Origin: Zygnema cylindricum
Taxonomy: Eukaryota; Streptophyta; Zygnematophyceae; Zygnematales; Zygnemataceae
Length of the DNA stretch: 64,000 bases
Assembly (NCBI GenBank): GCA_037447655.1
Contig: JBBHKE010000843.1
Coordinates: 62,001-126,000, forward strand
Reading direction: 5' to 3'
Both the position numbers and the translations under genes were made by a program. Below, in pieces: positions 1-10,625 of the stretch (positions within the stretch are counted from its first letter, which is position 1; every line of letters starts with the position of its first letter). The notes under the pieces were generated by a model. The model was not told where the DNA came from. It saw only the letters and a program-made list of their open reading frames with translations, and ran no database searches.

Positions 1-78
1 TATTTCCAATGTATGGAATGTGTAATTGAAATTGGTTCTAGTTATGGGATTTTTTGAGAGGTAGGGAATCCTGTTACA
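1..78 (+). repeat. 3' end of the gypsy 5' LTR
   Basis: This matches 7041-7118 with a handful of substitutions and ends in the same TTACA. The rest of the LTR lies outside the window. Confidence 0.85.
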
Positions 79-983
79 TATGGTAGCGAAGTTTTGGTTA
101 GAAGCCAGGGAGAAGCTTGCTCACCCGAAAATCGATTGCCGTGACTGGTGAGGGTGCTCTGACCCGTGTACGTGGAACCACAATGTGAAGTGGTAGGGGA
201 TTGGAGAGAAACTAAGTGACCACACTGCCGCGGCCGCTGGTTAGATATGGTGCATTCTTAATTCCTAAGGACTCAGGCGGGGTGGGCAGTGTAGCCACCG
301 TTGAATCTCACTCCAACTACATAGAGGCCAAGCAAACTTGCATTCTCCTAGCGATGATTCATATGTAGAGGGAGGGCTTGAAGCCGTGAAAGGTGAGGAT
401 ATGAGGATTAGAGAGTAAAAGATCCTAATGTAGTGAGAAATGGGGAATTTGTTAATGGGGAGAAACAAAGTGGAGTACTAGACTTCTTGAAGAGCAAAGG
501 AGTCTAAAAAAGACTCAAAACTTTTCAAACCCTAAATAGTTATCTTTGAGAGCTTTTCAATTTTGTTGATGCAACATTTATGGTTTAATCTTAACTTTGA
601 GAGCTTTCAATTTTACTGTTGAAAAATTTGTGGGGAAATTCTTACCTTTCTGTTTTAATATTTGGGAAATTGAAAAATTTAATTTGCACTAACTTACTTT
701 CAATGTCTTATTAATTTCTCAGATTTTGATCTTTTTCAAAGGATTTGTTAAGGAGAAGAAATATTGGATTGGATCAATCTAAGGACTTCAAATCAACAAC
801 AATTATTTTTGGGAAATTATATTCTATCTTTCCTTTTTGTTTAATTTAATTGTATGAAAAAGGCAAATTCTGCATGGAAACGTGAAATGGAAAATATCTT
901 GAATGTATTGAAGAAGTGTACTGTAAAATTGGTCAAAAGATTTAATAAGCAGCACCAAAAGATATAATAATCATGTTGTTGTT
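79..983 (+). other. Untranslated leader of the gypsy element
   Basis: About 900 bp between the 5' LTR and the first gag-like reading frame. It starts with the presumed primer-binding site. I see no protein-coding motif in it. Confidence 0.5.
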
Positions 984-2170
984 GTGGATGAAACATTTTC
1001 TGAATTGAAGAGTGAATTGAAAGATGTTAAGGAAAACAGAAATGTTTCAAATCACAAATTGGATGAACTATTTCATCTGATTCACACTAGAAACCATGTT
1101 AATGACCAAAAGGGTGATAGTAGTAAGAAGAATGCCATTTTTAGGGAGGATGATCATGATAGACCTAAGAAGATAAGGGATCTGAAATTGTCTATTAGTG
1201 AGGCACCATCCTTTGATGGTAAATAGATTGATGAGATGGATGCTTGGATTTTTATACGGAGTAATACTTGGAATCTAGAAATTGTGATCGTGATGATAAC
1301 ACCTCTTTTGCTGTTAGTTGTCCGAAGGGTGATGCTCAGATTTGGTATTACACTCAGAAAAGGTCTAATTTGATTCCTAATAATGCTGATTGGGAATGTT
1401 TTAAAACCGCGATCAAATCGAGTTTCTACTCTGTCACTTATAAATCCAAAATGGAAGTAAAATGGCTAAACTGTAAGCAGACTGGATGTGTAAAGGATTA
1501 TATTGTGGAATTTGACTCATCTAACATTTATATCATAGGTTTGACTGATGAAATGGCTAAGTTGCATTTCTTGAACTATCTGAATCCTATACTGAAATCA
1601 AAACTGAACCATCATTTTTTTTTTATTTGAAGGAATTATAAGATAAGTCATTGCAATTAGAGGATCAGTTGAGGTATAATCGGGAAACTCAATCACTCAG
1701 GGGGTAATTTGAATGAAGCATCAGAGTGGGGTGAGGAGGAATTTATGGCACAAGGTCTGAATGCGGGTCTGGTGAATAGGCAGAATATCTTCAGAGGAAA
1801 TCAGAGAGGTGGACAAAGTGTTAATGCAAGAAACAATTTAACAATAGAGGGGGATATATTAAGAGTCCTAAACCGAACATTAATGCTCAGAAATCAAATC
1901 TTACTATACCCATATGCAGCATCTGTCAGAAAAGGGGTCATAGGGCATTTGAGTGTGCACAACTAAAGAAGATTAACTGTTATAATTGTGGAGAGGAGAG
2001 GCATTTCAGTAGAGTGCACAAAACCCAAAAAGAAAGTCATTTGTTTTAAATGCGGAGGTCTGGATCATTACGCTAAGGAATGTAGAGATAAAGGTTCTCT
2101 CAAAATAGTCGATGTCAATGAAGGTCTCGAAGAAGATATTGCATTATACCTAGCTAAGCACGAAGCCTAG
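984..2170 (+). pseudogene. Decayed gypsy gag
   Basis: Four broken reading-frame pieces (984-1226, 1268-1630, 1709-1966, 1988-2170) together make a retrotransposon gag. The second piece has the tryptophan-rich capsid pattern (GDAQIWYY ... NNADWECFK). The last two carry zinc knuckles of the CX2CX4HX4C type: one damaged (CSICQKRGHRAFEC, about 1915-1965), one near CYNCGEERHF where the final cysteine is displaced, and one intact (CFKCGGLDHYAKEC, about 2042-2084). An intact gag would package the element RNA. Stops near 1226 and 1630 and frame changes show it is dead. Confidence 0.85.
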
Positions 2171-2399
2171 GAGGTGGGAAACGAAAAGGACTAGCTGAAA
2201 GTCCTCAGCTTAGTCAACCAGATCTAGGGGTTAAGGAGTTAACTCTGGAGGGCAAGCTAATGAATAGAAAAGCTATGATAGTTGAAATTATTATGATGCT
2301 ATCTACACTCCATATTTTGAACAATCCTTCTGATGAAACTCTTAACAACACACCTATGTTGGGACATTACAGTTTGATCACATTAGCCTCTTTAGTAGA

Positions 2400-4913
2400 A
2401 TGAAAACTATTAAGAGTTATCGTAGATTCTGGTGCTACACATAATTTTTTTCCACATAAGTTTGTAGCAAAAAATAAAATTTCTACAGTCATAAGGGAAA
2501 ACCTTTACATGTTCAGGTGACAAATGGTAATAAGTCCACATTAGATTTACAAACTGACACAATAGAAGTTGATATCCAGGGTCATAAAATGAAAGTTGTG
2601 GATGAAATAATGAATTTGGGAAGTGATGAGCTAATACTGGGAAAGCCTTGGTTAACTGAACATAATCCTCAAATTAATTGGGAAATTAACACCTTGAAAG
2701 TGAAGTCTGAAAATGGTTGGAAGGTTTTGGAAGCATTATCTTCAAGGAAATTGAATGGGAATCATAGAAAAAACATAAACAGATTGGGAATAGAAGGTTT
2801 GATTGAACCTAAACAATTTAAAAAGTACCTAAAAGTTAAAACAAATCATGCTTTCTTGTCATCAGTAACGGAGGCAGTTAATGACGAAAGGGGGGAGAAA
2901 ACACTAACATTTATGTCATTCCTAAAATGTGACACAACTAAAAATCTTGAAAAATAAAATCTGATTTTGTAACGGACATTAATACATCTGATGTTGCTGT
3001 TGAAGATTTGATTTTTGAATTCTGCGATGGTTTCCCAAGTGATTTATCCTTAGGAAAGCCACTTTCCCGAGATGTGGAACATGTTATTAACTTGGAACTT
3101 GGATGTAACCCTCCTGTAACAGGAATTTTTAAGCGTAGCTTCTTTGAGCATGAGGAAATAAAGAAACAGATCAAAGAGCTTTTGGAGAAATGACATATTC
3201 AGCCTAGCAAATCACCGTACGGAGCACTAGTCCTCTTCGTCAAAAAGAAAGTCGGAACGTTGAGAATGTGTGTCGATTATCGTAGTCTGAACAAGATTAC
3301 GGTGAAGGATAAGTATCCGTTACCACTAATATCTAGCTTTTGAGTCCAAGAAATTCAATGATGCTGAAAAAAAATATCCAGCACAGGAAAAAAAATTACT
3401 TGTAATTGTTCATATATTAGTAAAATGACGTTGTTATTTGCGTCATAAAAAATTCACAGTTCATTGTGATAATAAAACACTTTTTTATCTACAAATTTTA
3501 AATGATGCACAAATCATGACAGGTAGACAAGTTAGATGGATGTAGAAATTGGCATATTTCAAATTAAATGTCAAACATATTCTTGGAAAGACAAATGTAG
3601 TGGCAGATCCTTTAAGTAGATGTTTTGAAATAAGTGTGATGGGTCGAATAAATTGTTTTTGGATAGTGTTAGAAATGGTTATGATAAAGATCCTTATTTT
3701 GCTGTAATTTGGAAGAATCTTTTCGTAGGGATTTCTGACCCATTGAATGAGAGGCATGTCAGAAACTTTAAAATAGTGGATGGTTTACTTTATTTGCAAA
3801 CAAGGGATAGGTTATGCATTCGTGAAGTGGGAAACTTAAGAAAACAACTTTTATAAGAAGCCCATGAGCATTTAGGACATCTAGGTCAAGATAAACTCTT
3901 AATTGGTTGCAGAGTAGATTCTTTTGGCCAGGGATGGCAAAATAGGTGTCAAAACACGTGGAAAGTTGTGTCCCCTGCCAATAGAGAAAATCTAGTAACC
4001 AAAAACTTAGGGGTCTCTTAAAACCTTTGGATATTCCCGAAAGACCATGGGAATCTGTCAGTATGGATTTTATTGTCAGATTGCCAACTACATCTAGAAG
4101 AAATGACAGTATCACGGTTGTAGTCGATAGGTTCAGTAAATTGGCAATATTTATCCCTTGCAAAACTACTCATTTAGTTGTAGATATTGCAAAGTTATAT
4201 TTTGACAACGTGGTTAGATATTATGGAGTTCCTCTGTCTATAGTTAGTGATAGAGATTCTAAATTTACATCTGTATTTTGGAAAGAATTGCAGTTAAATT
4301 TAGGCACTGAATTGAAAATGAGTACCTCTTATCATCTTCAGACAGATGGACAGACAGAAAGGATGAACAGTACACTAGAGGATGGACAGGCTGAAAAGAT
4401 GAACAGTACACTAGAGGAAATGCTTAGGATGGACAGGCAGAAAAGATGAACAGTACACTAGAGGAAATGCTTAGGATTGTTTGCAGTGGAGTCCAAGACA
4501 CATGGGAATCTACACTGCCATTAATGGAATTTGCATTCAATCCATGTAAACATGCAATAACAGGATTCTCAACGTTTGAAGTTGCATACGGATACCAACC
4601 GAGAGAAGCATTAGACGTAATGATAGGGGTCACTAAAAAAAATAGGGGTTCTGGAACGGAGTTTTGGGAATACATTCAAACAGTTTGGAAAACAGTCCGG
4701 GATGCATTAGTGGAGGCAAAAAGGAGGCAAGAGTTAAATGCTAACCGCAAACGGGGTGATTGGGTGGTAATCACAAGTGACAAGGTTTGGCTTTCAACAA
4801 CTCATTACAGGTGCAAGATCGAGGGACAATCCGATCCTATGGGGAAATTTGCTCCTAAGTACATCGAACCATTTACTGTAATCGTGATGATATCGTCAGT
4901 TGCTGCCAAATAA
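2400..4913 (+). pseudogene. Decayed gypsy pol with RT core deleted
   Basis: The order is protease, RT, RNase H, integrase. The protease active site reads VDSGATHNFF (about 2426-2455), followed by a retropepsin-like body with LILGKPWL (about 2633). The RT amino-terminal part follows (about 3000-3335), including the conserved [10 protein letters not shown] and KYPLPLI; it is interrupted by a stop at 3191-3193. Right after KYPLPLIS the sequence passes into the RNase H region (HCDNKTLF, about 3465), so the catalytic RT palm is missing. The integrase core survives from about 4027 (SMDFIVRLP, DRFSKLAIF, SDRDSKFTS, TDGQTERMN). The C-terminal part has a tripled segment of about 48 bp at 4341-4473. 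Many further stops occur. Confidence 0.88.
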
Positions 4914-5249
4914 GACTTCCCCCCTTCAACAAAAATTCATCTAGTGCTGCACATCAGTCAGTTGAAACCAACAAATCTTCGACTAACTGAAAGAGAATTA
5001 GAATTGGATCCCTCAATAATTATGAACCTGCAGTCCACAAATGGGTAATAGATTGGGTTGGTCAACGGTTTAAGGTCGGCAATACTATATTCTGGTAAGT
5101 CCATTATTTAGGAAGGCTAGAAGATGAGTTGACTTTAGAAGATACAAATTTTGAGTTTTTACAACGGATTTGGAGGGATAATATTATGGAAGTCTCGTCT
5201 TGAGAATGACATGTGTTTTAACTAAGGTAAGTTAAAAATAAGGAGGGGA

Positions 5250-7118
5250 TGATGTAACAGTAATATTGGATCAAACTTGTTCGTAAACGGGTATTTAAGA
5301 GTTACGAATATAGTGTAATGAATTTGGTAGAAGTCCGCAAAAGAATCACACGATTTAGTAGTGTTGTTTATCGGTAAGGATTTGCCGATAACCGATAAGG
5401 GCATTTTTTTCGGGTAGCCGACAATTGATATATTAGTACAATAAATCGTTATCGATGTTATTGTGGATAAATAACGGATATTTATTGGTTATTATCGGTG
5501 ATAACACCGATATCGATAACTATCGGCAATATATGTACGGATCGTACAGAAAAATATACAACCAGTTCACTCGACTGTACGTGTTGTTCCACCGACGCGC
5601 CCTACTCACAACCTCTATCTGCTAAGGTGCCTACCAATCATATCATTTGTAGAAGCCGAAAGTACAATAGCTGGCATAAGATATGTACGGCTTTAGTACG
5701 ACTCTAGTTAAAACGATGTACCTTTCACATCCGACGCCATGGCTTTGTCCCTTTCTTCTTTGGGATCCACTGGAAACATGCCACGTGTCAATCCGTCGAT
5801 TTTTTTGGCATAAGTTGCCAAAAGAGCCATTCAGGGATGCCGGCGCTCACGCTGACCATCCGCTCGTATTTTCTAATCGAAAGTCGTCCGTTTGATTCCA
5901 GCGGCTTGCAATATGTTCTTTTGCATCTGTTGTACTTTGTGTCCGACGTCCTTTTACCATTCCATGATCATCAGTTTGTCGATACAATGTCGTACGCTCC
6001 CGTCAAATTTATGTTCAGTTAACCCGCCAAAAAGTACTACAAAGTGCAACGTATTTTTTCGTCAAAGTCCGTACATTTCAGGTAAAACATCGTACATTTC
6101 CCGTAAATTTTCTGTTTAGTTTACCAAAAACAGAAAGTACTCCATTTAGAAAGTACATGAAGTATAGATATATCGAAACCTTTGACCGTTTGATAACCGA
6201 TAACTATCGGTATCAGTGTTATGGCGATAATTTTTTTACCGATACTCAACTACGATTTAAAGTTGTATTTTAAAAGATACAAGGATTGGTGTATTTAGGC
6301 GACAACGCCAAGTCAAAATAACAAATGGGTGTTCATTGTAACGGGTTAAGGGTCAAACTAACCGCGGAATTTCAGGCGCACGTTTATTAAGTACCAAATG
6401 AATCAATATTTCGTTTGGTACGCACGATGGTTCGTTTCGTACAATTTTTAGTACAAAACGTCACTTTCACTTTATGGAATTTCGTAGGTAGTTTCGAGTG
6501 TGAAATTTGTGACGCGCGTCTGTGTAAAGTCGAGTTTCCTTTTGCACGTAAATGTTACGTCGTAAAAAGTAGCATTCGATTGGTTAGAAATGCTACGTAG
6601 TTCGTGAGAGATTTTGCAAGTTTTTGCATTGGTTAGTCTGAGTATTAGGTGATCAATGATTGGCCCAGGTAAAACCTTTTCAACGGAGCGTTGACTCTGG
6701 CCTGGCTAGTTCAGGGCCATGATGGATAAGTAGTGTAATCTAAGAGAAGAGTAAGCATCTTTTCTTTGGGAAAAGTTTGTGAGAGATTCTGACTGATCTT
6801 GGTTTTGAGCGAATAATACCAAATTGGAGCAATGGCATTTTGCACGGAAATCTCTCACTAACTAAGTAGTGTCTTAGTAGTTAAAAGATATAATTATTTA
6901 AGAGCGGAGAGCAGTGGAAAATACTTTAAAAATAAGAGTTGAGCCACGAGGGCAAGAGACCAAGCTAATGTTATGTGGACAGAAGCTACTTCCTTTTTAA
7001 AGTTTTTCCTTATGTGAGTGCTTTCTAATGTGAATGTGTGTATTTCCAATGTATGGAATGTATGGTTGAAATTGGTTGTAGTAATGGGATTTTGTGAGAG
7101 GTAGGAAAATCTATTACA
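5250..7118 (+). repeat. gypsy 3' LTR carrying an inserted MITE
   Basis: It starts TGATGTAACAG immediately after a purine tract and ends ...CTATTACA. Removing the 894-bp MITE at 5359-6252 and one 8-bp target copy leaves an LTR of about 970 bp. Confidence 0.82.
5359..6252. mobile_element. hAT-type MITE inside the gypsy LTR
   Basis: The left end reads TAGTGTTGTTTATCGGTAA; the right end, read from the other strand, is TAGTTGAGTATCGGTAA. It is flanked by near-identical 8-bp direct repeats, CGATTTAG (5351-5358) and CGATTTAA (6253-6260). An 8-bp duplication with short inverted ends is the hAT superfamily signature. No transposase is present. The interior is rich in GTAC and in palindromic CGATAT motifs, as in the other members of this family in the window. 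Confidence 0.78.
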
Positions 7119-9192
7119 CTATCCATCCCTGTCGCTAATTAATATTGTACTATACACTGTTAATCGTTATTTGTGTTAATGACATCAATAAAGCGCCCCT
7201 AAAATTTGGGCCTTAAACCTAAAATAGAAATTATAATTGTATTTTTCATCTACGCTAAGATAGGTACGGTTTAATTTCGCGTCAATTACTCTAATTTGGA
7301 CTAGTTATAAGTAGTGTAGTGTACGAAATGTGTCAATCCGTACTAAAACTGCCCGTTTTTTTGTACAAAAGTAGAAAAAAAGTGTCAGATAACGATGTAC
7401 AAACGAAAAAGTGAGAGCGTCGACATCATCAGTACTAGTGTTGTGTATCGGGTAAAAAACTAACTTGATAAATTCGGTATTCAACATATTGAATAGGGAA
7501 CGGTCAAAGGCCTCGATATATAACACCGGAAACAACAAATTATAGGGCAGTATATATTTGAAAATATATAGTACCACTTAAATCTAGTACTTTATATGTT
7601 TATATAATATAGTGTTGTATTTAAATTGTTAATAGTATGGTATGCCACGTATGACATGAATTTAATTACGAAACGTCGGTATACATAACGAAACATGTAA
7701 TGGTAAAAAAAAAAGTATATTATACAATTAGTACGTACAAAATCAAAAAATTAGCATAGTTGTTCAAATCGTATTTAATTCACGATTCAAACGCGCGAAT
7801 AATACGTAGAAATCCGAGAGGTCGATTTGGAAACTTCTTTAGTTATTGTGAATTTGTACTATTCCGTACATGTAAAAAAAAATGGATTTTACATGTACCG
7901 CAGTTTTTACGTTTTCTGTACAATTTCCGTCTCTTTTCGTAATAGTCATTACATTTTTGGTACGATTCCGTATATTTCCCGTAAAATTTCTGTCCAACTT
8001 ACCGGAGAGAAAGTACTTCAAAGTGCAACGCATCTTTTCGTCAAAGTTCGTACACTTCTCGTACAAAACCGCATAGTTACCGTAAAATACTATACTGTTT
8101 CTGTAAATTGTCCGTTCAGTTTACAGGATAGAAAGTACATTGCGTTATTTTGCGGTTTTTTCAAAAGTCGCGAATAATACGTAAAAATTGGAAAAAATGA
8201 AAAAATCGCGCGATTTGAACAATTATGAAATATTGTAATGAATACGTCCCACTAATTTCGTCAAATGCAAATGATTATCTGTCAACAATGTTTTTGCAGA
8301 TTGTTCAAGCATTACGTCGTTGCTGATTTGATTGGTTACTTTGCGACTTTTGACGGATTTATGTTATCTACTTGTCCGCCCACTATAGCAGTTGTAGTTG
8401 TTTTTTATTCTATAAAATAAACTTCAATGACAACACGTAACAATTACATATGTTACTAATTCTGATAATTAACAATCTAATAGTAGTTTATGTCGCACAT
8501 TATGGCAAAATACTTCCATAATGGACCAAACTATGAATCATAAACTAATAAAAACGTTATATGGAAGGGGTATGGGAGCCCAAAAATCCATAAAAAACCA
8601 CACAAAAAACTCTAAAACTAGAAAAGACATTCTAGAATGAGTACGGGGCATGAAGACCAGTAAAAATACAAAAAAACAAGAAAACAAGCTTCGATATATC
8701 GTGCTACAATGTATCGACATATTGACCCGATAATCCGCAAAATATCGTGATATTGAGACTCTCTTTATAGCGAATATCGGGTACCCAAATTTAATTACAT
8801 ATTGAATATAGGCAAGGGGCCTTTGATACACAACACTACTTGAACGCATTCAGACTTGATTTATAACTATAAAGGTGGAGGAAAATAGTGTAAACTTGTT
8901 CTCACATGTTCAAACGTCGACAATGTGAACACATGCTATATCAACTACGATATGGGAATGTGTATCCAAATTTAGTGTTGTGTATAGAGTTTTGTGCATA
9001 TTTTTAAACTTATCAATAATCGATACATCGTTCAAGACTTCATGTATATTGCGAAGGCTAATATCGCGATGAAACTGCGATATATCACTATGAGTCGGTG
9101 GACAACTAGTCGATACTCATTTTATTAAATATCAAATTCATCGCGGTGATAAAATATCTGATACACAACAACACAAAACATTCAGCACCAAC
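7119..9192. repeat. Repeat debris with degenerate hAT-type ends
   Basis: No gene is recognisable. Ends of the same MITE family appear at 7436 (TAGTGTTGTGTATCGGG), at 8838 (ending GATACACAACACTA) and near 8974. The 7436 and 8838 ends have no matching 8-bp flanks, so they are probably not one element. Around 7150-7180 there is a decayed copy of the mariner-like MITE end. Confidence 0.5.
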
Positions 9193-9759
9193 CAGAGGTC
9201 GCAAAAGTCAAAATTTTACATAACCGAAACCGACCTTTTTCATTTTTTCAAAATTTGAGTAACTGACGCCCGACCAGGTTATGTCACGCTCCAAAATTGT
9301 TAACCATTAACCGACCGGCGTTTAAAAAAACAAAAGTTAACCGAAACTCGATTTCTCGCGACTAACAGTACCCGCACTTAACCGAAAAAGTACAAAAAAA
9401 AATCTTAGTTTTTCACAAAGTATGAATAAGCCAATAATTACGATTTGTCGCGTTCCCTAAGATTTGCAAATGAAGTGTTACTAACGTGTCAGATTTGCAA
9501 CGCTAATCATGATGTCACATACTTCCACGATACCAAAGTGTACAAAGTACAATAATGTTGGATTGTATGGACAGTACAAAGTTTTCATTTTTTTTTCATT
9601 TTTTGCTTGACCGACCGTAAACGGCTTTTTTTTTTCTGGTGAATCAACTGACAGCGACCGCCCGGCCCCCAAAATTTGGCAGCCAAATTCGTTCCAGATC
9701 CGGCGCGGGCGGTCGATAAACGGTCGGTCACAGTTTCGGTTGACCGTTTGCGACCTCTG
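9193..9759. mobile_element. hAT-type MITE with perfect 8-bp duplication
   Basis: The ends are CAGAGGTCGCAAAAGTCAA and, inverted, CAGAGGTCGCAAACGGTCAA. The element is flanked on both sides by the identical 8-mer GCACCAAC (9185-9192 and 9760-9767). The CAGAG terminus and 8-bp duplication are typical of hAT elements. The 567-bp interior has no transposase reading frame. It contains a segment (about 9446-9550) related to 11291-11465. Confidence 0.85.
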
Positions 9760-9779
9760 GCACCAACATGTCACCAATA

Positions 9780-9995
9780 CACCTTGAATCGCTATTAGGG
9801 TTAATATTTTTTTCGCCACTCAAAACATCTTTTCTGCGTACACACTTCTCCGAGTCTCAATTTTAGACCGCCAATCGGAAGCTGCGAATATTACCTTTCA
9901 ATTGCAGTTGTCAGATTTGAAATCCAATAACTGTCTACGGATAAAAGATGTTTTAGGAGGCGAAAAAAACATTAACACTAATTTTGATTCACGGT
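9780..9995. mobile_element. Short mariner-like MITE, degenerate right end
   Basis: It starts CACCTTGAATCGCTATTAG after a TA and ends near GATTCACGGTT. Its interior (CGCCACTCAAAACAT ... AAAGATGTTTTAGGAGGCG) matches the copies at 40563-40779 and inside 52342-53811, which supports the boundaries. Confidence 0.65.
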
Positions 9996-10146
9996 TTGCA
10001 TCATGATAATTTCTCTTGCTCCGGGAGCGACATATCGGAGTCCTCCGACCGTTTGATATACAGTATATCGAATAATCGAATTCATCGCGATATGAAATTT
10101 GGCGATATCCAGCATTACCAAATATTTCTAACGCCCTACTGTACAC

Positions 10147-10400
10147 CAGAGGTCGCAAAAGTCAAAAATTTACAAAACCGAAACCGACCGTTTTTGTTTT
10201 TTCAAAATCTGAGTAACCAACGCCCGACCGGGTTATGCCATGCTCCAAAATTGTTAACTGTTAACCGATCGGCGTTTTCAAAATAAAAGTTAACCGAAAC
10301 TCGATATCTCGCGACTAACCGTGCCCGCCTGTAACCGAAAAAGTACAAAATTAATTAATGTACGACACATGAATAAGCCAATAATTACAATATATTGCTT
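10147..10400. mobile_element. Truncated copy of the 9193-type hAT MITE
   Basis: From CAGAGGTCGCAAAAGTCAA at 10147 the sequence follows the left half of the 9193-9759 element for roughly 250 bp, through the TAACCGAAACTCGAT and CTCGCGACTAAC segments. It then diverges; no right end is seen. Confidence 0.7.
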
Positions 10401-10549
10401 TTGTTGAAAAGAGGTAATTAATAGTTCACTTCTCTATTTAGTTTTGTTTTAAAGAAAGAGAGTAAGGATCAAAGGCGCGCCATGGCTGCCGCCATATTTA
10501 GAAAGTGGCAGTTTTTGCAGTTAAGGGTATTTTGGCTAAAATGATGCCT

Positions 10550-10625
10550 AGGTCTAGGTTTGAACCCGTGACCTCTAGATTCTTTATAGCCTAACGCCTT
10601 AACCATTAAGGCGTTATGAAATGAT
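10550..10625 (-). repeat. tRNA-like sequence, possible SINE head
   Basis: Read on the minus strand it has an A-box-like segment (AATGGTTAAGGCG) followed after about 30 bases by a B-box-like segment (GGTTCAAACC). This is the internal promoter layout of RNA polymerase III genes. The anticodon stem does not pair well, so a functional tRNA is unlikely; a tRNA-derived SINE or tRNA pseudogene fits better. Confidence 0.4.

Larger units (their letters stand above)
1..7118 (+). mobile_element. Degenerate Ty3/gypsy LTR retrotransposon
   Basis: The end of an LTR at 1-78 is repeated almost exactly at 7041-7118; both copies carry the same run from TATTTCCAATGTATGGAATG to a terminal TTACA. Between them lie gag zinc knuckles, an aspartic protease, RT, RNase H and integrase pieces in gypsy order (RNase H before integrase). 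A purine tract (AAGGAGGGGA) sits just before the 3' LTR, which starts with TG at 5250. A primer-binding-site candidate starts near 80 (TATGGTAGCGAAG). Many stops and frameshifts, plus loss of the RT core, make the copy non-autonomous. The left LTR is truncated by the window, so the target duplication cannot be checked. Confidence 0.9.

Noticed and set aside
7436-8838. A single 1.4-kb hAT-type element between two opposite ends
   Set aside because: The adjacent 8-mers (ATCAGTAC and CTTGAACG) do not match, so the ends probably belong to different worn copies.
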